From Streptomyces sp. CB01881 (GTDB taxonomy: Bacteria; Actinomycetota; Actinomycetes; Streptomycetales; Streptomycetaceae): a stretch of 64,000 nucleotides of DNA. The stretch lies in contig NZ_CP026498.1 of assembly GCF_002953255.1 (NCBI RefSeq), positions 1,721,291-1,785,290 on the forward strand, given 5' to 3'. Positions 25,511 to 33,924 of this stretch are shown here, piece by piece. The translations under genes and the position numbers were made by a program. Position 1 is the stretch's first letter. The number at the start of each line of letters is the position of its first letter. Under the pieces are notes generated by a model that worked only from the letters and a program-made list of their open reading frames with translations, did not search any database and was not told the DNA's origin.

Positions 25511-26092
25511 TCAGCGGCGGAAGAGCCACGGCCGCAGCAGCCGGGTCACCACCGGCAGCGCCGCGTACGTCATCAGCGCGCTGATCAGCGGTGCGGTGAC
25601 GAGCGGCCGGACCGCCGTCGGCAGGCCCGAGAGGTGCGGGGCGATCAACAGGGCCGAGGTGACGACGATCGGGGCGATCGCGAGCGTCGAGGCGACCGCC
25701 ATCTTCCAGCGCACGGGCGGGCGTCCCTTCGACGCGGCCGCCTTGGTGGTCGCGAACCAGCCCTCCATGCCGAGGATCTCGTGCCGGTGCACCTCGTGGT
25801 GGTGCCCGTCCGCCACGGCGAAGCAGGCCGCCCGCGCCGGGGACGCCTGCCAGGAACGGAACGCCTCGCCGTCGCGGAAGTGCAGCAGCAGGTGCCAGGG
25901 GTCGTCCGGCCCGGCCGGCCGCAGCAGCCCGGTGCCGAGGTTGCCCTCGTGCGCCGCGGCCGCGGCCAGGATGTCCTTCGCCCAGACCTCGAAGGCCTCC
26001 TCGTACCCCGGCTCCACCCGGCGGGCCACGAAGAGGGTGACCTCCTCGTCCTGTCCGCTGCCGGCCATCGTGTCGCGCGTCGTCGTCGCCAT
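25511..26092 (-). CDS. Antibiotic-biosynthesis-monooxygenase-fold membrane protein
   Basis: A 193-residue protein. Residues about 15-110 form a dimeric alpha/beta barrel of the ABM type (TLFVARRVEPGYEEAFEVW, and a His-rich GHHHEVHRHE). Residues about 128-180 contain two hydrophobic helices. The fusion of an ABM domain to a short membrane anchor is a recurring actinobacterial architecture of unknown function. GGGGAG precedes the ATG at 26092. Confidence 0.82.
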   Translation of the reverse strand: MATTTRDTMAGSGQDEEVTLFVARRVEPGYEEAFEVWAKDILAAAAAHEGNLGTGLLRPAGPDDPWHLLLHFRDGEAFRSWQASPARAACFAVADGHHHEVHRHEILGMEGWFATTKAAASKGRPPVRWKMAVASTLAIAPIVVTSALLIAPHLSGLPTAVRPLVTAPLISALMTYAALPVVTRLLRPWLFRR

Positions 26093-26313
26093 CGGTCTCC
26101 CCGTCCTGCCCGAAACGCCGTACCAAGGGCGCAGCGTACGGCGTGCGCCCGCGCTTGCGCGCCCCCGTCCAGCGGGCGGCCGGACGGCCGGACGGCCGGT
26201 CATCGTCCAGTCGGCCACCGGCTCCGGGCGGCCCGGTCCGGCGGGATCCGCACGGCACGCCCTACCGTGGCTGCGGACGTCTTCGCCCGCCGCCGTACCG
26301 GGAGGCCCCTGCC

Positions 26314-27465
26314 GTGACCGCCCCACCCGAGGACTTCGGCTTCGGCCGGCCCTTCGACCGCGCCGGCACCGGCAGCAGCAAGTGGGCCCGGGCGGCCGGC
26401 CCGCCCGGCGCAGTGATCCCCATGGGCCTCGCCGACATGGACCTGCCCGGGCCGCCCGCCGTCGCCCGCGCGCTGGCGCAGCGGGCCCGGCACCGGGCGT
26501 TCGGGTACACCGTCTGCGATCCGTCCGGGCGGTCACTGGTGGCGCGGTGGTACCGGGAGCGGCACGGCGTGACGGTGGACCCGGCCTGGGTGATGCTGCT
26601 GCCCTTCGGCCCGCGGACCGCCGTGCGGCTGCTGCTGGAGGCGGTGCGCCCGGCCGGTCCGGTGCTGTTCCCGACACCCGAGTGGGGCGGCTTCGCCCAG
26701 CTCTGCCGGGCCGCCGGGCTGCCCTACGAGGAGGTGCCGCTGGAGCGGGACGGCGCCGGGTACCGGCTGCCGGTGGCCGGGCTGGCGCCGCACAGGGGCG
26801 GGGCGGTGCTGCTGAGCAGTCCGCACAACCCGTCGGGGCGGGTCTGGACCGGGGCCGAGGTCCGCACGCTCGCCGGGGCGGTGGCGGAGGCCGGCGCGGT
26901 GCTGGTCTCGGACGAGGTGCACGGCGACCTCACCCACCCGGGCCACCGGCATCCGGTGGCCGTGGCCGAGGCAGGCCCGTACCGGGAGCGGACCGTCACG
27001 CTCAACTCGGTCGGCAAGACCTTCAACACCTCCGGCCTGCCGAGCTGCTTCGCGCTCGTCCCGGACGGCGCGCTGCGCGAGCGGCTCACCGCGGTGATGG
27101 CCGGGTTCGGCTTCTGGGAGGGCGGGCTGCTGGAGCAGGAGGTGCAGCAGGCGGCGCTGCGGCACGGCGGCCCGTGGCTGGACGCGCTGCTGGCGCACCT
27201 GGCGAGCGCGCGGGACCGGCTGACCGGCCTGCTCGGCGGCGCCGTCCTGTCCGCACCCGAGGCCTCGTACCTGCTCTGGGTGGACGCCGCCGCGCTCGGC
27301 CTGCCGCCGGCCGGGGCGCGGGCGGCGCTGCTGGAGCGGTGCGGCCTGGAGGCCTCCGACGGGGCGGACTTCGGGCCCGGCGGGCGCGGCGCGCTGCGGC
27401 TCGACTACGCGTTGCCGGGCCCGGTCCTGGAGGCTGTCCTGGAACGGCTGGCACGGCTCCGCTGA
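26314..27465 (+). CDS. PatB/MalY-type aminotransferase-fold C-S lyase
   Basis: A 383-residue PLP enzyme of fold type I. It contains the early PMGLADMDLP of MalY/PatB proteins, SPHNPSGRVW, the cofactor-binding VSDEVHGDL, and the PLP lysine in NSVGKTFN. PatB/MalY enzymes split the C-S bond of cystathionine or cysteine conjugates. The GTG start at 26314 has GGGAGG nine bases upstream. It lies 243 bases upstream of egtA on the same strand. Because ergothioneine synthesis needs a C-S lyase (EgtE) and none follows egtD, this gene is a candidate substitute. Confidence 0.88.
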   Translation: MTAPPEDFGFGRPFDRAGTGSSKWARAAGPPGAVIPMGLADMDLPGPPAVARALAQRARHRAFGYTVCDPSGRSLVARWYRERHGVTVDPAWVMLLPFGPRTAVRLLLEAVRPAGPVLFPTPEWGGFAQLCRAAGLPYEEVPLERDGAGYRLPVAGLAPHRGGAVLLSSPHNPSGRVWTGAEVRTLAGAVAEAGAVLVSDEVHGDLTHPGHRHPVAVAEAGPYRERTVTLNSVGKTFNTSGLPSCFALVPDGALRERLTAVMAGFGFWEGGLLEQEVQQAALRHGGPWLDALLAHLASARDRLTGLLGGAVLSAPEASYLLWVDAAALGLPPAGARAALLERCGLEASDGADFGPGGRGALRLDYALPGPVLEAVLERLARLR

Positions 27466-27618
27466 GCCTTCGGGGGCTTCCGGGGAGGGGCCTCCGGGAA
27501 GGCCGCCCCGAGGCTTCCAGGAGGCTTCGAGGAGGCCTCCGGGCGGACCGGGAAAGGCCTCGCACGGGGCCCCGGAAAGGCCGGAATCACCCGATTGCAC
27601 CACCTCTGACCTGCGACG

Positions 27619-27637
27619 ACATCTCTTCACGAGATGT
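27619..27637. promoter_or_regulatory. Inverted repeat upstream of egtA
   Basis: ACATCTC-N5-GAGATGT is a perfect 7-bp inverted repeat, in a locally AT-richer patch 72 bases before the chosen egtA start. It could be an operator for the egt operon or a small hairpin in the leader. Confidence 0.45.
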
Positions 27638-27708
27638 TTGCGGAGCGCCTTCGCATGGTCCGTAGCAGACTGGGCAGGGTAGACCGGGCCGCAATCGTGA
27701 TCCCGAGG

Positions 27709-29073
27709 ATGGTGAGTCCGGTGATACCCGTTCGCCCGACCAGCCCGACCGCCCGACCGACCACCGACCCGCCCCCGGACGGGGTGACGCCGCTGACCGA
27801 GTCGGCCGCGCGCAGCCACATGGCCGGGGTCTGTTTCAAGATCGGGCCTCCCCGGCTGGTCGGCGTCGAGGTCGAGTGGTTCGTCCACGACGACCGATGT
27901 CCCGCCAGCCCCGTCCTACCGGAGCGGCTTCACGCCGCACTGGACGCACTGCCGATCGGCGGCCCCGACGGGATGTCGCTCCCCTCGGGAGCCCGCCTCA
28001 CCCTCGAACCCGGCGGACAGGTCGAGCTCAGCTCCCCGCCCGCCGACAGCCTCACCGCCTGCGTCGACGACACCCGACGCGACCTCGCCGCCCTGCGGGC
28101 CGCCTTCGCCGCCCAGGGCCTGCGCCTCACCGGCACCGGGACCGATCCCCTGGCCCGTCCGCGGGAGATGGTGCTGGATCACCCCCGTTACCTGGCGATG
28201 GAACGGTTCTTCAACTCGGCCGGGCCCTGGGGCCGGATCATGATGACCGGCACCGCCTCCGTCCAGGTCTGCCTGGACGCGGGCGCCGCGGACGGCCCGC
28301 ACGCGCTGGACCGGCGCTGGCGCCTCGCCCACCGGCTCGGCCCGGTGCTGGTCGCCGCCTTCGCCAACTCCCCGCTGCTGGACGGCAAACCGACCGGTCA
28401 CCGGTCCACCCGCCAGACCGTCTGGTCCCGGATGGACCCCACCCGCACGCTCGCCCCGGGCCCCGACCACGGAGATCCGCGCGAGGCCTGGGCCCGGTAC
28501 GTGCTGGACGCCGAGGTGCTCTGCATCCGCCGCCCCGACGGGCTGCCCTGGACCGCGCCGGCCGGGCTGACCTTCGCCGACTGGCTGCGCGGCGCCGGCG
28601 AGCGCCCGCCCACCCTGGCCGACCTGGACTACCACCGCACCACGCTGTTCCCGCCGGTCCGCCCGCGCGGCCACCTGGAGCTGCGGATGATCGACGCCCA
28701 GCCCGGCGACGGCTGGATCGTCCCCGCCGCCCTGGTCACCGCGCTGCTGGACGACCCGGTGGCCGCCGAGGCCGCGCTCGCCGCACTGGAGCCGCTGGAG
28801 CGCGCCGACGGCCCGCGCCCGCCGCGCAGCGACGCCTGGCGCCGGGCCGCCACCCTGGCCGTCGCCGACCCCGGGCTGCGCCGCGCCACCCTCGCCTGCT
28901 TCGCCGCCGCCGACGCCGCGCTGGGCCGCCTGCCCGGTGCCGAGCGGCTGCGCACCGCCGTCGCCCAGTACGCCGAGCGCTATCCCGCGCGCGGCCGCTG
29001 CCCGGCCGACGACCAGCTGGACGCGCTGCGCTCCGGCGCCCGACGCACTCCCCTGGAGGAGGCCGCACCATGA
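27709..29073 (+). CDS. egtA: Glutamate-cysteine ligase EgtA
   Basis: A 454-residue GCS2-type ligase that makes gamma-glutamylcysteine, the sulfur donor of ergothioneine synthesis. The N-terminal VGVEVEWFVHD strand and the LEPGGQVELSSPP motif are characteristic of glutamate-cysteine ligases. The start is uncertain: ATG 27709 is favoured, but GTG codons at 27712 and 27721 and ATG 27655 are in frame. Its stop overlaps the egtB start by four bases. First gene of an egtABCD operon. Confidence 0.9.
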   Translation: MVSPVIPVRPTSPTARPTTDPPPDGVTPLTESAARSHMAGVCFKIGPPRLVGVEVEWFVHDDRCPASPVLPERLHAALDALPIGGPDGMSLPSGARLTLEPGGQVELSSPPADSLTACVDDTRRDLAALRAAFAAQGLRLTGTGTDPLARPREMVLDHPRYLAMERFFNSAGPWGRIMMTGTASVQVCLDAGAADGPHALDRRWRLAHRLGPVLVAAFANSPLLDGKPTGHRSTRQTVWSRMDPTRTLAPGPDHGDPREAWARYVLDAEVLCIRRPDGLPWTAPAGLTFADWLRGAGERPPTLADLDYHRTTLFPPVRPRGHLELRMIDAQPGDGWIVPAALVTALLDDPVAAEAALAALEPLERADGPRPPRSDAWRRAATLAVADPGLRRATLACFAAADAALGRLPGAERLRTAVAQYAERYPARGRCPADDQLDALRSGARRTPLEEAAP

Positions 29074-30452
29074 TCGACGACGCCCGCCCGACCGGCGCCC
29101 CCGGCGCAGGCCCCGACGCCCGCCCGCCGCTGGAGACGCCGGCCTCGCTGGAGGCGCTGCGCGAGACGATCGCCGCCGAGCTGCTGGCCGCCCGCGCCCG
29201 CACCGCCGCGCTCACCGACTGCGTCGAGGACCGCGACCTGACCGCCCAGCACTCGCCGTTGATGTCCCCGCTGGTGTGGGACCTCGCGCACATCGGCAAC
29301 CAGGAGGAACTCTGGCTGCTGCGCAACGTCGGCCACCGGGACCCGATGCACCCGGAGATCGACCCGCTCTACGACGCGTTCGAACACCCGCGCGCCGAAC
29401 GCCCCAGCCTGCCGCTGCTGCCGCCGCACGAGGCCCGCGCGTACGCGCACGAGGTGCGCGGCCGGGTGCTCGACCTGCTGGGCGAAAGCCCACTGGAGGG
29501 CGCACCGCTGCTGGACGCCGGCTTCGCCTTCGGCATGATCGCCCAGCACGAACAGCAGCACGACGAGACGATGCTGATCACCCATCAGCTCCGTGCGGGC
29601 GAGCCCGCACTGGCCGCTCCCCCGCCGCCGCCCGCCCCGGCGGACGCGGCCGCCCTGCCGGCCGACGTGCTGGTCCCGGCGGGCCCGTTCACCATGGGCA
29701 CCGACACCGAGCCGTGGGCCCTGGACAACGAGCGCCCGGCCCACCGGGTCGAGCTGCCCGCCTTCCGGCTGGACACCACGCCCGTCACCAACGGCGCCTA
29801 CCTGCGGTTCATCGCCGACGGCGGGTACGACGACCCGCACTGGTGGACCCCCGAGGGGTGGGACCACCGCCGGAGCGCCCGGCTCAGCGCCCCGCTGTTC
29901 TGGCGCCACGAGGACGGCCAGTGGCTCCGCCGCCGGTTCGGCGTGCTGGAGCCCGTGCCCCTCGACGAACCGGTGCTGCACGTCAGCTGGTACGAGGCCG
30001 ACGCGTACGCGCGATGGGCGGGGCGGCGACTGCCGACCGAGGCCGAGTGGGAGAAGGCCGCCCGGTACGACCCGGCCACCGACCGCTCCCGCCGCTACCC
30101 GTGGGGGGACGCCCCGCCCGCGCCCGGGAACGCCAACCTCGGCCAGCGCCACCTCCGCCCGGCCCCGGCCGGCAGCTACCCGGACGGCGAATCACCCTAC
30201 GGGGTACGGCAGTTGATGGGTGACGTGTGGGAGTGGACGGCCAGTGACTTCCGCCCCTACCCGGGATTCCGGGCCTGGCCGTACAAGGAGTACTCGGAGG
30301 TCTTCTTCGGCCCCGAGTACAAGGTGCTGCGCGGCGGCTGCTTCGCCGTCGCGCCGGTCGCCTGCCGGGGCACCTTCCGCAACTGGGACTACCCGATCCG
30401 GCGGCAGATCTTCGCCGGGTTCCGCACCGCCGCCGACGTGGAGACCGACTGA
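29070..30452 (+). CDS. egtB: Ergothioneine sulfoxide synthase EgtB
   Basis: A 460-residue non-haem iron enzyme joining hercynine and gamma-glutamylcysteine with oxygen. The N-terminal DinB-like domain carries the iron-binding H-x3-H-x-E (QHEQQHDETM, residues about 160-166) and an earlier His in DLAHIGNQEE. The C-terminal FGE-sulfatase domain has MGDVWEWTASDF and the terminal FAGFRTA. GGAGGAGG precedes the ATG, which overlaps the egtA stop. Confidence 0.95.
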   Translation: MIDDARPTGAPGAGPDARPPLETPASLEALRETIAAELLAARARTAALTDCVEDRDLTAQHSPLMSPLVWDLAHIGNQEELWLLRNVGHRDPMHPEIDPLYDAFEHPRAERPSLPLLPPHEARAYAHEVRGRVLDLLGESPLEGAPLLDAGFAFGMIAQHEQQHDETMLITHQLRAGEPALAAPPPPPAPADAAALPADVLVPAGPFTMGTDTEPWALDNERPAHRVELPAFRLDTTPVTNGAYLRFIADGGYDDPHWWTPEGWDHRRSARLSAPLFWRHEDGQWLRRRFGVLEPVPLDEPVLHVSWYEADAYARWAGRRLPTEAEWEKAARYDPATDRSRRYPWGDAPPAPGNANLGQRHLRPAPAGSYPDGESPYGVRQLMGDVWEWTASDFRPYPGFRAWPYKEYSEVFFGPEYKVLRGGCFAVAPVACRGTFRNWDYPIRRQIFAGFRTAADVETD

Positions 30453-31207
30453 TGTGCCGTCACCTCGCCTACCTGGGCGAGCCGTTGGCGCCGCAGGAGC
30501 TGCTGGTGGAGCCCCCGTTCGGGCTCTACCGGCAGTCCTGGGCGCCCCGGGCGCAGCAGTACGGCACGGTCAACGCGGACGGCTTCGGCCTCGGCTGGTA
30601 CGCGGACGGCGACGAGGTGCCGGCCCGCCACCGGCGGGCCGGGCCGGTCTGGGCGGACGCCACGTTCGCCGACCTCGCCCGGGTGATCCGCACCCGGGCG
30701 CTGCTGGCGGCCGTCCGCTCGGCCACCCAGGGCTGCGCGGCGGGCGAGGAGGCGGCCGCGCCGTTCGCCGCGGAGCGCTGGCTGTTCAGCCACAACGGCG
30801 CGGTGGCGGGCTGGCCCGCGAAGCTCGACGCCCTGGCCGGGCTGCTGCCGCCGTCCGAACTGCTGGAGCTGGTGGCGCGCACCGACTCCGCACTCGTCTG
30901 GGGCCTGGCGCTGCACCGGTTGCGGGCGGGCGCCGGCCTCGGTGAGGCACTGGCCGGCACCGTCGCGGACGTGGCCGCGCACACCACCGCGCGGCTCAAC
31001 CTGCTGCTCACGGACGGCCGCGCGCTCGCCGCGACCGCCTGGGGTGACACCCTGCACCACCGGACGCTGCCCGGGCTCGGCGTGGTGGTGGCCTCCGAGC
31101 CGTACGACGACCACCCGGACTGGACGGCCGTGCCGGACGCCTCGCTGCTCCTGGCCGGCCCGGACGGCGTCACCGTCCGGCCGCTCGGCACCGTCCGGCC
31201 ACTCTGA
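30452..31207 (+). CDS. egtC: Gamma-glutamyl hercynylcysteine S-oxide hydrolase EgtC
   Basis: A 251-residue Ntn-type class II glutamine amidotransferase-like enzyme. The catalytic nucleophile is Cys2 (MCRHLAYLG), exposed after removal of Met1. FSHNGAVAGW is the conserved glutaminase-fold segment. It removes the gamma-glutamyl group from the EgtB product. The start shares one base with the egtB stop (TGATG). Confidence 0.95.
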   Translation: MCRHLAYLGEPLAPQELLVEPPFGLYRQSWAPRAQQYGTVNADGFGLGWYADGDEVPARHRRAGPVWADATFADLARVIRTRALLAAVRSATQGCAAGEEAAAPFAAERWLFSHNGAVAGWPAKLDALAGLLPPSELLELVARTDSALVWGLALHRLRAGAGLGEALAGTVADVAAHTTARLNLLLTDGRALAATAWGDTLHHRTLPGLGVVVASEPYDDHPDWTAVPDASLLLAGPDGVTVRPLGTVRPL

Positions 31208-31263
31208 GCACCCACCTCCCCCACCGCTCTTCCTTCACCTTTTGAACCGAGGACCCGTCTGCC

Positions 31264-32238
31264 ATGAGCACCTTTGACCTCACCCGACTGCTGCCCGCCG
31301 ACCACTTCAGCACCGCGTTGCGGCACGACGTGCAGCACGGTCTGACCTCCGAACCGAAGTGGCTGCCGCCGAAGTGGTTCTACGACGCCCGGGGCAGCGA
31401 GCTGTTCGAGGAGATCACCCGACTGCCCGAGTACTACCCGACCCGCGCCGAGCGGGCGATCCTCACCGCCCGGGCCGGCGAGATCGCCGCCGCCACCCGG
31501 GCCCGCACCCTGGTCGAGCTGGGCTCGGGCTCCTCCGAGAAGACCCGGCTGCTGCTGGACGCCCTGCGCGACCTCGGCACGCTGCACACCTACGTCCCGG
31601 TGGACGTCAGCGAGAGCGCGCTGACCGCCGCCGGCGGGGCGCTCGCCGGGGAGTACCCGGAGCTGGCGGTGCACGGCGTGCTGGCCGACTTCACCGCCCG
31701 GCTCGGCCTGCCCCCGGACGGCGGCCCGCGCCTGGTCGCCTTCCTCGGCGGCACCCTCGGCAACCTGCTCCCCGCCGAGCGGGCCGCCTTCCTGCGCGGC
31801 CTGCGCGCCGCGCTCGACCCGGGCGACTTCCTGCTGCTCGGCACCGACCTGGTGAAGGACCCGGGCATGCTGGTCGCCGCCTACGACGACGCGGCCGGGG
31901 TGACCGCCGAGTTCAACCGGAACGTGCTCAACGTGCTGAACCGCGAACTGTCCGCCGACTTCGACCCGGACGCGTTCGAGCACGTGGCGCTCTGGGACCC
32001 GGAGCAGGAGTGGATCGAGATGCGGCTGCGCTCGCTGCGCACCCAGACCGTGAAGATCCCGGCGCTCGACCTGCCCGTCCACTTCGAGGCGGGCGAGGAG
32101 CTGCGCACCGAGGTGTCGGCGAAGTTCCGCCGGGAGCGGGTCGCCGGGGAGCTGGCGGCGGCCGGCCTGCGGCTCGCCCACTGGTGGACGGACGACGAGG
32201 GGCGATTCGGGCTGTCGCTGGCCTCCCCTCGGGTTTGA
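31264..32238 (+). CDS. egtD: L-histidine N-alpha-methyltransferase EgtD
   Basis: A 324-residue SAM methyltransferase that trimethylates histidine to hercynine. It contains the SAM loop [12 protein letters not shown], the LGGTLGNL segment and the C-terminal SAKFRRERV typical of EgtD. It follows egtC after 56 bases. Its stop codon overlaps a TTGACA hexamer (32235-32240) that could contribute to the promoter of the next gene. Confidence 0.95.
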   Translation: MSTFDLTRLLPADHFSTALRHDVQHGLTSEPKWLPPKWFYDARGSELFEEITRLPEYYPTRAERAILTARAGEIAAATRARTLVELGSGSSEKTRLLLDALRDLGTLHTYVPVDVSESALTAAGGALAGEYPELAVHGVLADFTARLGLPPDGGPRLVAFLGGTLGNLLPAERAAFLRGLRAALDPGDFLLLGTDLVKDPGMLVAAYDDAAGVTAEFNRNVLNVLNRELSADFDPDAFEHVALWDPEQEWIEMRLRSLRTQTVKIPALDLPVHFEAGEELRTEVSAKFRRERVAGELAAAGLRLAHWWTDDEGRFGLSLASPRV

Positions 32239-32356
32239 CAATTCACTTTACTAATAGAGAAAGGGACTTGGCGGGCATCCCACGTACAACACTTGAACAT
32301 TGACGGGTTACGATCGCGGCTACCAAGCTCAGCGTTGAGTACCAGGAGTCAAGATC
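32239..32356 (+). promoter_or_regulatory. AT-rich leader of the GlcP-like permease
   Basis: This 118-base gap is unusually AT-rich for the window. It holds several promoter-like hexamers (TTGACA overlapping the egtD stop, TTGAAC at 32293, TTGACG at 32300) but no clear -10 at ideal spacing. An AGGAG eight bases before the GTG start of the permease is evident. Confidence 0.4.
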
Positions 32357-33796
32357 GTGAGCGTCACCCAGAAGCCCACGGAGCCGACGGAGCCGACGGC
32401 GGCGGAGGCCCGATCCTCCGACCGCCTCGGCTTCGTCGTCTTCATCACCGCCGCCGCGGCCCTCGGCGGGTTCCTGTTCGGCTACGACAGCTCCGTGATC
32501 AACGGCGCCGTCTCCGGCATCCAGGAGAAGTTCGGCGTCGGCGACGGCGTGACCGGCCTGATCGTCTCCTCGGCGCTGCTCGGTTCGGCGGTCGGCGCCG
32601 CGCTGGCCGGCCGGTTCGCCGACCGCTACGGCCGGATCAAGGTGATGAAGGCGGGCGCGCTGCTCTTCGCGGTGAGCGCGGTCGGCTCGATGCTGCCCTT
32701 CTCCGCCTGGGACCTCGCCTGCTGGCGGGTCCTCGGCGGAGCGGCCATCGGCATCGCCTCGGTGATCGCCCCGACCTACATCGCCGAGGTCGCGCCGACC
32801 AAGTACCGCGGGCGCCTGGCCTCCTTCCAGCAGGCCGCGATCGTGCTCGGCATCGCGATCTCCCAGCTGGTCAACTGGGTGCTGGCGGACGCCGCGGGCG
32901 GCGACACTCGCGGCCGGCTGCTCGGGCTGGAGGCCTGGCAGTGGATGCTCGGCATCTGCGTGCTGCCCGCCGCCCTCTACTTCGTACTCTCCTCGATGAT
33001 CCCCGAGTCGCCGCGCTACCTGATCGCGGCCGGCCGCCTGGACGAGGCCCGCGCCGTGCTCGCCGAGGTCGAGGGCCGGGGCGCCGACACCGACGCCCGG
33101 ATCACCGAGATCCAGGGCCTGATCGACTCCGACCACCGCCCGCGCTTCCGCGACCTGCTCGGCGGGCGCTTCGGCCTGCTGCCGATCGTCTGGGTCGGGA
33201 TCGGCCTCTCGGTCTTCCAGCAGCTGGTCGGCATCAACGTGATCTTCTACTACTCGTCGATCCTCTGGCAGTCGGTCGGCATCGACCAGAGCAACTCGCT
33301 GCTGATCAGCTTCATCGGCTCGGTCATCAACATCCTCGGCACCGTGGTCGCGATCCTGCTGGTCGACCGGATCGGCCGCAAGCCGCTCGCCCTGATCGGC
33401 TCGGCCGGCATGGCCGTCGCACTGGCCGCCTGCGGCTGGGCGTTCTCCTCCGCCACCGGCAGCGGCGACAACGTGACCCTCCCCGACCTCCAGGGCACCG
33501 TGGCGCTGGTCGCCGCCAACGCGTTCGTGCTCTTCTTCGCGATGTCCTGGGGCGTGGTGGTCTGGGTGATGCTCGGCGAGATGTTCCCCAACCGGATCCG
33601 CGCCGCCGCGCTCTCCGTCGCCGCCTCCGCCCAGTGGATCGCCAACTGGGCGATCACCGTCTCGTTCCCCTCGCTCTCGCGCTGGAACCTCTCGGCGACC
33701 TACCTCGTCTACGCCGCGTTCGCGGCGCTGTCCCTCCTCTTCGTGGCACGGTTCATGAAGGAGACGAAGGGCATCCGGCTGGAGGACATGGGCTGA
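32357..33796 (+). CDS. glcP: Sugar:H+ symporter, GlcP-like (MFS sugar porter family)
   Basis: A 479-residue twelve-helix permease. It shows the sugar-porter signatures GGFLFGYDSSVINGA, RFADRYGRIK, PESPRYL, GINVIFYYSS and FPNRIRAAALS. By recall it closely matches the Streptomyces glucose permease GlcP, which imports glucose with protons. The GTG start is supported by AGGAG eight bases upstream. A strong hairpin follows the gene. Confidence 0.9.
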   Translation: MSVTQKPTEPTEPTAAEARSSDRLGFVVFITAAAALGGFLFGYDSSVINGAVSGIQEKFGVGDGVTGLIVSSALLGSAVGAALAGRFADRYGRIKVMKAGALLFAVSAVGSMLPFSAWDLACWRVLGGAAIGIASVIAPTYIAEVAPTKYRGRLASFQQAAIVLGIAISQLVNWVLADAAGGDTRGRLLGLEAWQWMLGICVLPAALYFVLSSMIPESPRYLIAAGRLDEARAVLAEVEGRGADTDARITEIQGLIDSDHRPRFRDLLGGRFGLLPIVWVGIGLSVFQQLVGINVIFYYSSILWQSVGIDQSNSLLISFIGSVINILGTVVAILLVDRIGRKPLALIGSAGMAVALAACGWAFSSATGSGDNVTLPDLQGTVALVAANAFVLFFAMSWGVVVWVMLGEMFPNRIRAAALSVAASAQWIANWAITVSFPSLSRWNLSATYLVYAAFAALSLLFVARFMKETKGIRLEDMG

Positions 33797-33821
33797 TCCG
33801 ACCGTCGGACCTTCGGACCTT

Positions 33822-33864
33822 CGGCCCCCGCACCCTAGCGCCCCCGGCGCGGGTGCGGGGGCCG
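33822..33864 (+). terminator. Terminator hairpin after the GlcP-like gene
   Basis: A perfect 14-bp inverted repeat (CGGCCCCCGCACCC and its complement) with a 15-base loop lies 26 bases after the permease stop, followed by a mildly T-containing stretch. Confidence 0.75.
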
Positions 33865-33903
33865 AATCGTTCACTCTCTGCGGCGGGGCGGACACCTCCG
33901 GTA

Positions 33904-33920
33904 CTCCTGGTGGCCAGGAG
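33904..33920 (+). promoter_or_regulatory. nos: Hairpin sequestering the nos ribosome-binding site
   Basis: CTCCTGG-TGG-CCAGGAG forms a perfect 7-bp stem in which the Shine-Dalgarno AGGAG of the nitric oxide synthase gene (33916-33921 reads AGGAGG) pairs with CTCCT. If folded in the mRNA it would hide the start site. Confidence 0.5.
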
Positions 33921-33924
33921 GGAT

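Noticed and set aside
27466..27600. Possible terminator or small gene after the PatB-like gene
   Set aside because: The region is full of short gaggcttcc and ggcctcc direct repeats that give several weak alternative hairpins; no single structure stands out and no frame has a ribosome site.
32243..33895. A 550-codon minus-strand frame antisense to the GlcP-like permease
   Set aside because: The composition (Arg, Gly, His, Asp, Glu-rich) is what a complementary strand of a membrane-protein gene gives. The permease on the other strand has clear homology.
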